Assembly (NCBI GenBank): GCA_023227685.1
Contig: JALNVG010000079.1
Coordinates: 1 to 10,098, forward strand
Length of the DNA: 10,098 nucleotides
Direction: 5' to 3'
From: Bacteroidaceae bacterium
GTDB lineage: Bacteria; Bacteroidota; Bacteroidia; Bacteroidales; Bacteroidaceae
The notes below the pieces were generated by a model. The model did no database searches. It was not told where the DNA came from and saw only the letters and a list, made by a program, of their open reading frames with translations. The position numbers and the translations under genes are program-made. Of the stretch, positions 5,722-10,098 are shown piece by piece. Each line of letters begins with the position of its first letter. The stretch's first letter is position 1.

Positions 5722-8172
5722 ATGGTAAATACAAAAATGAACAAGGATAAAGAACAATCTGTTTCTTCTGGAAATAAAATAACATCATTTTTCCATAACG
5801 AGACGTTGCATTTCGTTATAGGACTATTATTTGTGATGTTTTCAGTTTATTTGTTACTTGCTTTTTCTTCGTTTTTTTTTACTGGTTCTGAAGATCAGAG
5901 CATTATTGATAGTGGAACTGCTCAAAGTTTGTCGGATATAAATAACCAAGTGAAAAACTATGCCGGATCACGGGGTGCACAGTTAGCTAGTTATTTGATT
6001 AATGATTGTTTCGGTCTGGGTTCCTTTTTTATTTTGGTTTTTCTCGCTGTTGCGGGATTAAAATTAATGCGTGTTCATATTTTCCATCTTTGGAAATGGT
6101 TTATTTGCTGTTCGTTATTGTTAGTGTGGTTTTCTATTTTCTTTGGATTTGTTTTTTTGAATCAATATCAGAATTCATTTATCTATCTTGGGGGAATGCA
6201 CGGATATAATGTTAGTAGATGGTTAATTTCACAAATTGGAGTGCCGGGCGTATGGCTCGTTTTAGTAGGAATGGCTATTTGTTTATTAGTTTATTTTAGT
6301 GCTTCTACTATTATTTGGTTTCGTAAATTTTTGGGCCTTAAATTTTTAGAGAAAAAAAACAAGGAACTAGTTGATGATGAGTTTGATGATTCTAAAAATA
6401 AAAACCAAGATTTAGTTGATCCTCAGCCCCAGAGTGTGGAATTTGGTGTGAATGGGACACAACATTCAAGCCCGAAGGATGAAAAGAAGAATACAATTGT
6501 TCCGGTCAAAGCAGTCAAGGGGGATTTGGAAATGACGATTGAATCACCAGTTACAGAGTCAACCAAGACATCTACGTCAGAAGAAGATGAGGATGAAAAC
6601 GGGAATACTGATCCAACATTTGCTGTTGAGGCTCCAATAGATGATGAGTATAAGGGACCCGAAAATGAACCTTATAATCCCAGACTTGATTTGGAAAATT
6701 ATCATTTTCCTACGCTTGATTTAATGAAGCATTATGAGAATAATGATCCAACCATTGATATGGAAGAGCAAACCGCCAACAAGGATAAAATTATCAGTAC
6801 GCTTCGTAGCTTTGGAATAGAAATTAGTACTATTAAGGCTACTGTTGGGCCGACAGTGACTTTATATGAAATTACTCCCGAGCAGGGTGTTAGAATCTCA
6901 AAGATTCGAGGATTGGAAGATGATATAGCTTTGAGCCTTTCTGCGCTAGGTATACGTATTATCGCTCCTATTCCGGGAAAAGGAACTATTGGTATAGAAG
7001 TACCTAATTCTAATCCGAAAATTGTTTCCGGACAGTCAATAATAGGTAGTAAAAAATTTCAAGAATCTACATATGAATTACCTATAGCGCTGGGCAAAAC
7101 GATTACGAATGAAGTATTTATGGTCGATTTGTGCAAGATGCCGCATATATTAGTTGCCGGAGCCACTGGCCAAGGTAAATCGGTTGGCTTGAATACTATT
7201 ATTACCAGTTTACTTTATAAGAAACATCCTTCAGAATTGAAATTTGTATTGATTGATCCGAAGAAAGTAGAGTTTAGTATTTATTCAGTAATAGAGCACC
7301 ATTATTTAGCTAAACTTTCCGATGAGGAAGACCCTATTATTACAGATGTCACAAAAGTTGTTCAGACTTTAAAATCTATTTGTATAGAAATGGATCATCG
7401 CTATGATTTATTGAAAATGGCGCACGTGCGTAATATAAAGGAATATAATAAAAAATTTATTTCTCGGAATCTTAATCCAGAGAAGGGACATAAATTCATG
7501 CCTTATATCGTAGTGGTTATTGATGAGTTCGGCGATTTGATTATGACGGCAGGTAAGGAAATTGAACTTCCTATAGCGCGTATAGCGCAGTTGGCACGTG
7601 CTGTAGGTATCCATATGATCATAGCTACGCAGCGGCCTACAACAAATATTATTACCGGTACCATTAAGGCTAATTTTCCGGCGCGTGTAGCATTTCGCGT
7701 ATCTGCTATGATGGACTCTCGTACAATTCTTGATCGTCCGGGAGCCAATCAGCTGATAGGACGGGGAGATATGTTATTTCTGCAGGGAGCCGATCCGGTA
7801 CGTGTACAGTGTGCTTTTATAGATACGCCTGAGATTGAGGCGATTACAAAATATATTGCACAACAACCAGGTTATACAACGGCTTTCTATTTGCCCGAAG
7901 TCCCTGTTGATAATGATGGCTTATCAGTTGGTGATGTAGATATGGGACGGCTTGATCCTTTGTTTAGTGATGCCGCGCATTTGGTGGTTATTCATCAACA
8001 AGGTTCTACTTCTCTAATTCAGCGAAAATTCTCTATCGGTTATAATCGGGCGGGACGTATTATGGATCAGCTTGAAAAAGCCGGAATAGTTGGCCCTACA
8101 CAAGGTAGTAAAGTACGTGATGTTTTGTGTTCCGACGAAAGTGATTTGGAGACAAGATTATCTAATTTTTGA
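5722..8172 (+). CDS. ftsK: DNA translocase FtsK/SpoIIIE
   Basis: FtsK is a septum-anchored ATPase that pumps chromosomal DNA during division and activates XerCD recombination at dif. The 816-residue protein is compact, close to SpoIIIE and much shorter than E. coli FtsK, because the linker is short. Four membrane segments lie at about 31-53, 98-117, 124-146 and 174-199. An acidic, low-complexity cytoplasmic linker follows (about 205-330). The motor has Walker A GATGQGKS (480-487) and Walker B VVVIDEFGDL (597-606), then the conserved ATQRPTTNIITG and SRTILD stretches. The C-terminal gamma winged helix (about 744-810) with GSTSLIQRKFSIGYNRAGR should read polar DNA motifs and contact XerD. The start at 5722 is the first Met after an in-frame stop at 5704; Met6 (5737) is an alternative. 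lolA follows 25 bp downstream. Confidence 0.97.
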   Translation: MVNTKMNKDKEQSVSSGNKITSFFHNETLHFVIGLLFVMFSVYLLLAFSSFFFTGSEDQSIIDSGTAQSLSDINNQVKNYAGSRGAQLASYLINDCFGLGSFFILVFLAVAGLKLMRVHIFHLWKWFICCSLLLVWFSIFFGFVFLNQYQNSFIYLGGMHGYNVSRWLISQIGVPGVWLVLVGMAICLLVYFSASTIIWFRKFLGLKFLEKKNKELVDDEFDDSKNKNQDLVDPQPQSVEFGVNGTQHSSPKDEKKNTIVPVKAVKGDLEMTIESPVTESTKTSTSEEDEDENGNTDPTFAVEAPIDDEYKGPENEPYNPRLDLENYHFPTLDLMKHYENNDPTIDMEEQTANKDKIISTLRSFGIEISTIKATVGPTVTLYEITPEQGVRISKIRGLEDDIALSLSALGIRIIAPIPGKGTIGIEVPNSNPKIVSGQSIIGSKKFQESTYELPIALGKTITNEVFMVDLCKMPHILVAGATGQGKSVGLNTIITSLLYKKHPSELKFVLIDPKKVEFSIYSVIEHHYLAKLSDEEDPIITDVTKVVQTLKSICIEMDHRYDLLKMAHVRNIKEYNKKFISRNLNPEKGHKFMPYIVVVIDEFGDLIMTAGKEIELPIARIAQLARAVGIHMIIATQRPTTNIITGTIKANFPARVAFRVSAMMDSRTILDRPGANQLIGRGDMLFLQGADPVRVQCAFIDTPEIEAITKYIAQQPGYTTAFYLPEVPVDNDGLSVGDVDMGRLDPLFSDAAHLVVIHQQGSTSLIQRKFSIGYNRAGRIMDQLEKAGIVGPTQGSKVRDVLCSDESDLETRLSNF

Positions 8173-8180
8173 ATTTTTTA

Positions 8181-8189
8181 AAAAGGAGA
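8181..8189 (+). promoter_or_regulatory. Strong Shine-Dalgarno sequence that fixes the lolA start
   Basis: The sequence AAAAGGAGA ends 8 bp before the ATG at 8198 and only about 10 bp past the ftsK stop codon. A near-consensus Shine-Dalgarno is unusual among the genes of this window. It argues for initiation at 8198 rather than at the in-frame ATG at 8090, which lies inside ftsK and would put 36 extra residues ahead of the signal peptide. Confidence 0.7.
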
Positions 8190-8197
8190 TTGTTTGT

Positions 8198-8866
8198 ATG
8201 TTGAGTAATTTTTTTAAAAAAGCTTTTGCTTTTTGTGTGTTTTCTGTTTGTTTGATTGTGGTAGTTTGGGCCGGTCAATCGAATAAAGTCAATGAGGCTA
8301 AAAAGGTGCTTAATCGTGTAGCGACAACATTCCGTAGCGCTGGAGGTGTGAATGCTAAATTTACGATTAAAATAGAGGGTAAAGATCGTAGGATAGTCCA
8401 CTCTAATGGTTCTATTCAGCTGAAAGGAAAGCGGTTTGTTCTTAATTCGAATGGGATGATCACATGGTATAATGGTAAAACACAATGGACTTATTCTAAA
8501 GAGAATGATGAAGTGAATGTGAGTATACCTACTAAAGAAGAACTTCAGAGTATTAATCCTTATGCCTTGTTATATGCATATCAAAAAGATTATGTTTGTC
8601 GGTTTGGTAACATAAAAAGTTTTGCCGGAAAAGCGGTGACGGAAATCTTGTTGACTGCAATCAAACCTGATCAGAATTATCAAAAAGTTGTACTCTATGT
8701 CATGAACAAAACATATCAACCACTGTTTATTAAATTACAGAGCGTGGATGGAAGTCAGACTGAAATATCGATTGTTAGTTACAAAACTAATTTGAAGTAT
8801 GCAGATGATATCTTCATTTTTTATTCTTCCAAGTATCCTAATGCTGAGATTATCGATTTACGTTGA
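8198..8866 (+). CDS. lolA: LolA-like outer-membrane lipoprotein carrier protein
   Basis: The 222-residue precursor is predicted to be exported and to ferry lipoproteins through the periplasm from the LolCDE transporter to the outer membrane. A classical signal peptide covers about residues 1-26: basic MLSNFFKK, a hydrophobic core AFCVFSVCLIVV, and probable cleavage after VWA, before GQS. No lipobox cysteine is present at that site, so it should be a soluble periplasmic protein. The mature part fits the LolA/LolB open barrel: an N-terminal helix (VNEAKKVLNRVATTF), then alternating beta strands with the family-like NGMITWYNGKTQWTYS. The start was chosen from the Shine-Dalgarno at 8181-8189 and the signal peptide. 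It follows ftsK by 25 bp, matching the ftsK-lolA order in E. coli. Sequence similarity to LolA is modest, as is usual in this phylum. Confidence 0.88.
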   Translation: MLSNFFKKAFAFCVFSVCLIVVVWAGQSNKVNEAKKVLNRVATTFRSAGGVNAKFTIKIEGKDRRIVHSNGSIQLKGKRFVLNSNGMITWYNGKTQWTYSKENDEVNVSIPTKEELQSINPYALLYAYQKDYVCRFGNIKSFAGKAVTEILLTAIKPDQNYQKVVLYVMNKTYQPLFIKLQSVDGSQTEISIVSYKTNLKYADDIFIFYSSKYPNAEIIDLR

Positions 8867-8967
8867 TTGAAATTTGAGATATACAAATCATATATAAGTC
8901 TTTTGTTAAGAGTGAAAATGTTTTTTGCATTATTGCACTAACGGAAGTTCAATAATTATAAAGAATC

Positions 8968-9915
8968 ATGGAAATAGAAAAAGTAAAATGTCTAATTATT
9001 GGTTCCGGTCCCGCCGGTTATACTGCAGCAATTTATGCTGCTCGTTCCAATATGAATCCCGTACTTTATGAAGGTTTACAACCTGGTGGTCAATTGACGA
9101 CGACCACAGAGGTGGAAAATTTCCCAGGTTATCCAGAAGGTATAGATGGTAATCAATTGATGGAAGATTTGCGTAATCAAGCTAAACGCTTTGGTGCGGA
9201 TGTTCGTTTTGGTCTTGCTTCTGCAACCGATTTGAAAAAAGATCCATATCAAGTAACTATTGATGAAGAAAAAATTATAGAAGCTCAGTCTATTATTATA
9301 GCTACCGGTGCTACTGCAAAGTATTTGGGTCTTGATGACGAAAAGAAATATGCGGGTATGGGAGTAAGTGCTTGCGCTACTTGTGACGGTTTCTTTTATA
9401 AAAAGAAAATTGTTGCTGTGGTTGGCGGTGGTGATACAGCTTGTGAAGAGGCGATGTACTTGGCTGGATTAGCTTCGAAAGTTTATATTCTTGTACGCAA
9501 GTCTTTTTTGCGTGCTTCAAAGATTATGCAGGAACGTGTGATGAATCATGAAAAGATTGAAGTTCTTTTTGAGCATAATGTTGAAGGTCTTTATGGTGAG
9601 AAGGGAGTTGAGGGTGTAAAACTTGTGAAGCGTAAAGGAGAGACAGACGAAACACATTATAATCTTCCAATTGACGGATTCTTTTTAGCTATCGGTCACA
9701 AACCAAATTCTGATATATTCAAGCCTTTTCTTGACATGGATAAAACGGGCTACATTATTACTGAAGGTAATACTCCCCGTACAAAAGTTCCGGGAGTTTT
9801 TGCCGCTGGTGATGTTGCTGATCCGCATTATCGTCAGGCTATTACAGCCGCTGGAAGTGGTTGTAAGGCAGCTATAGAGGCTGAAAGATATTTGTCAGAG
9901 AAAGGTTTGTTGTAA
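8968..9915 (+). CDS. trxB: Thioredoxin-disulfide reductase TrxB
   Basis: TrxB passes electrons from NADPH through FAD and a redox-active cysteine pair to thioredoxin in the cytoplasm. The 315-residue protein has the normal length for the low-molecular-weight bacterial type. It shows the FAD-binding GSGPAG (12-17), the IATGA segment (111-115), the active-site CATC (Cys136 and Cys139), the NADPH-binding GGGDTA (153-158) and the C-terminal FAD motif GDV (281-283). The HRRxxxRA NADPH-specificity stretch reads VRKSFLRA (176-183): the two key arginines are kept and one is replaced by Lys. Bacteroides is reported to lack glutathione, which makes this system important for redox balance and oxygen stress. 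It lies 101 bp after lolA. That gap has no clear TAnnTTTG match, so transcription could be shared or start at a weak promoter. Confidence 0.97.
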   Translation: MEIEKVKCLIIGSGPAGYTAAIYAARSNMNPVLYEGLQPGGQLTTTTEVENFPGYPEGIDGNQLMEDLRNQAKRFGADVRFGLASATDLKKDPYQVTIDEEKIIEAQSIIIATGATAKYLGLDDEKKYAGMGVSACATCDGFFYKKKIVAVVGGGDTACEEAMYLAGLASKVYILVRKSFLRASKIMQERVMNHEKIEVLFEHNVEGLYGEKGVEGVKLVKRKGETDETHYNLPIDGFFLAIGHKPNSDIFKPFLDMDKTGYIITEGNTPRTKVPGVFAAGDVADPHYRQAITAAGSGCKAAIEAERYLSEKGLL

Positions 9916-9945
9916 AGTGATTCTTGTCATTGGGGTCCTCTCTAA

Positions 9946-9968
9946 CAATTTAATTTTAAATTAAATTG
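9946..9968. repeat. Perfect 23-bp AT-rich palindrome downstream of trxB
   Basis: Arms of 11 bases (9946-9956, CAATTTAATTT, and 9958-9968, AAATTAAATTG) are exact reverse complements around a single central T. Only the outermost pair is G:C. It lies 30 bp after the trxB stop codon and 27 bp before the likely IS end. It could be a weak terminator, a protein-binding site or a cruciform-prone insertion site. The sequence alone does not decide; a one-base loop makes a simple RNA hairpin less tidy than usual. Confidence 0.6.
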
Positions 9969-10002
9969 ACGAAAAACCACCGTAAACAGGATAAGTGAAG
10001 TG

Positions 10003-10035
10003 AACCCCAAAGTTTGGACAAAAAACTTTGGGGTT
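10003..10035 (+). repeat. 13-bp stem-loop in the IS terminus, overlapping the transposase translation signal
   Basis: Arms 10003-10015 (AACCCCAAAGTTT) and 10023-10035 (AAACTTTGGGGTT) are perfectly complementary around a 7-base loop. The 3' arm holds TTTGGGG, the only Shine-Dalgarno-like purine block ahead of the ATG at 10041. In an RNA transcribed in from outside the element, the stem would bury it. The stem may also slow or end transcripts coming from trxB, although only TATTT follows rather than a long U tract. Confidence 0.8.
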
Positions 10036-10040
10036 TATTT

Positions 10041-10098
10041 ATGAATAAAAAACATTCCTTCTCTGACCGTCTGATGTATATGCATCTGCTTGAAGATG
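10041..10098 (+). CDS. Probable IS3-family transposase orfA, first 19 codons only
   Basis: The frame starts at the ATG 5 bp after the terminal hairpin and reads MNKKHSFSDRLMYMHLLED to the window edge. This fits the beginning of the helix-turn-helix OrfA of IS3-family elements, where a short basic lead-in precedes the first helix of the DNA-binding domain. In such elements OrfA and OrfB are usually fused by a -1 frameshift to make the transposase. Only 19 codons can be seen, so the call depends heavily on the adjoining IS terminus. A different helix-turn-helix protein is possible. Confidence 0.6.
   Translation, partial: MNKKHSFSDRLMYMHLLED

Larger units (their letters stand above)
9996..10098 (+). 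mobile_element. Left end of an IS3-family (IS150-like) insertion sequence, cut by window edge
   Basis: The proposed left end at 9996 begins TGAAGTGAACCCC and continues AAAGTTTGGAC, which resembles in layout the terminal repeat of IS150-group elements: TG at the tip, an ACCC block, then GTTGGAC or GTTTGGAC. The first codons of a probable transposase orfA begin 45 bp inside. The right terminus lies outside the window, so element length, intactness and target-site duplication cannot be judged; the bases just outside the end are TAAG (9992-9995). The element reads in the same direction as trxB. The IS call is an inference from the terminus plus the start of the ORF. Confidence 0.68.

Noticed and set aside
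5708..5728. Six-codon upstream ORF (MNMNLW-stop) whose stop overlaps the ftsK start codon
   Set aside because: It could couple translation to ftsK, but it is very short, has no Shine-Dalgarno, and such frames are common in AT-rich leaders. There is no support beyond position.
7408..7748. Open frames on the minus strand opposite the ftsK motor domain
   Set aside because: They mirror the strongly conserved Walker B region of ftsK and have no features of their own.
8090..8197. In-frame upstream extension of lolA from the ATG at 8090
   Set aside because: It overlaps the conserved ftsK gamma domain in another frame, puts 36 non-signal residues before a clear signal peptide, and ignores the strong Shine-Dalgarno at 8181-8189.
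8162..8485. 107-codon open frame on the minus strand opposite lolA
   Set aside because: It is opposite the lolA signal peptide and mature part, has no promoter and no recognisable motif; a shadow frame.
8872..8888. Short inverted repeat after lolA (ATTTG, 7-base loop, CAAAT) as a terminator
   Set aside because: Only five AT-rich base pairs and no U tract follow, too weak to call.
8867..8967. A dedicated trxB promoter or redox-regulator site, including TGCATTATTGCA around 8926-8937
   Set aside because: No TAnnTTTG element is present and the TGCA arms are only four bases long, so neither can be supported.
1..10098. CRISPR array, toxin-antitoxin, phage defence or tRNA/rRNA genes
   Set aside because: No regularly spaced repeats, no cloverleaf or rRNA-like sequence was seen, and all long frames are explained by housekeeping families.

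Overview
The window looks like a stretch of a Bacteroides chromosome (or a close relative in Bacteroidales). The DNA is AT-rich, matches to the Bacteroides -7 promoter element TAnnTTTG lie upstream of three transcription units, and strong Shine-Dalgarno sequences are mostly absent. Almost all of it is densely packed housekeeping DNA; species cannot be fixed from the sequence alone.

Left block (1-2801, minus strand). Read in the direction of transcription, a tight four-gene run goes nupG-type nucleoside permease, bifunctional nuclease (BFN/DUF151) with a UVR motif, rsmE (16S rRNA m3U1498 methyltransferase), then miaA (tRNA A37 dimethylallyltransferase), which runs off the left edge. Gaps are 8, 4 and 37 bp, and a perfect -7 element lies just upstream of nupG. 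The block combines nucleoside uptake with RNA modification.

Gap (2802-3146). This is the only long non-coding stretch. It holds the nupG promoter and, on the opposite strand, a 38-codon open frame that reads like an orphan signal peptide of a SusC/TonB-dependent receptor. The frame stops about where signal peptidase would cut, 3 bp short of the end of rlmI. It is the most unusual thing in the window apart from the right edge.

Middle block (3147-5606, minus strand). A three-gene operon encodes a DUF5063 protein of unknown function, a WRN/RNase D-type 3'-5' exonuclease, and an RlmI-type 23S rRNA m5C methyltransferase, with gaps of 15 and 9 bp. Its promoter sits in a 115-bp divergent region shared with ftsK, and each direction has its own TAnnTTTG match.

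Right block (5722-9915, plus strand). ftsK (chromosome translocase), lolA-like periplasmic lipoprotein carrier and trxB (thioredoxin reductase) follow one another. The ftsK-lolA pair with trxB nearby recalls the trxB-lrp-ftsK-lolA neighbourhood of E. coli, so the linkage may be old.

Right edge (9916-10098). After trxB come a perfect 23-bp AT-only palindrome and then the left end of an IS3-family (IS150-like) insertion sequence. A 13-bp hairpin in the IS terminus covers the only Shine-Dalgarno-like sequence ahead of the first transposase codons. I saw no tRNA, rRNA, CRISPR array or defence system. No undescribed multi-gene system is evident; the leads are the orphan signal peptide, the IS hairpin and the uncharacterised DUF5063-exonuclease pair.
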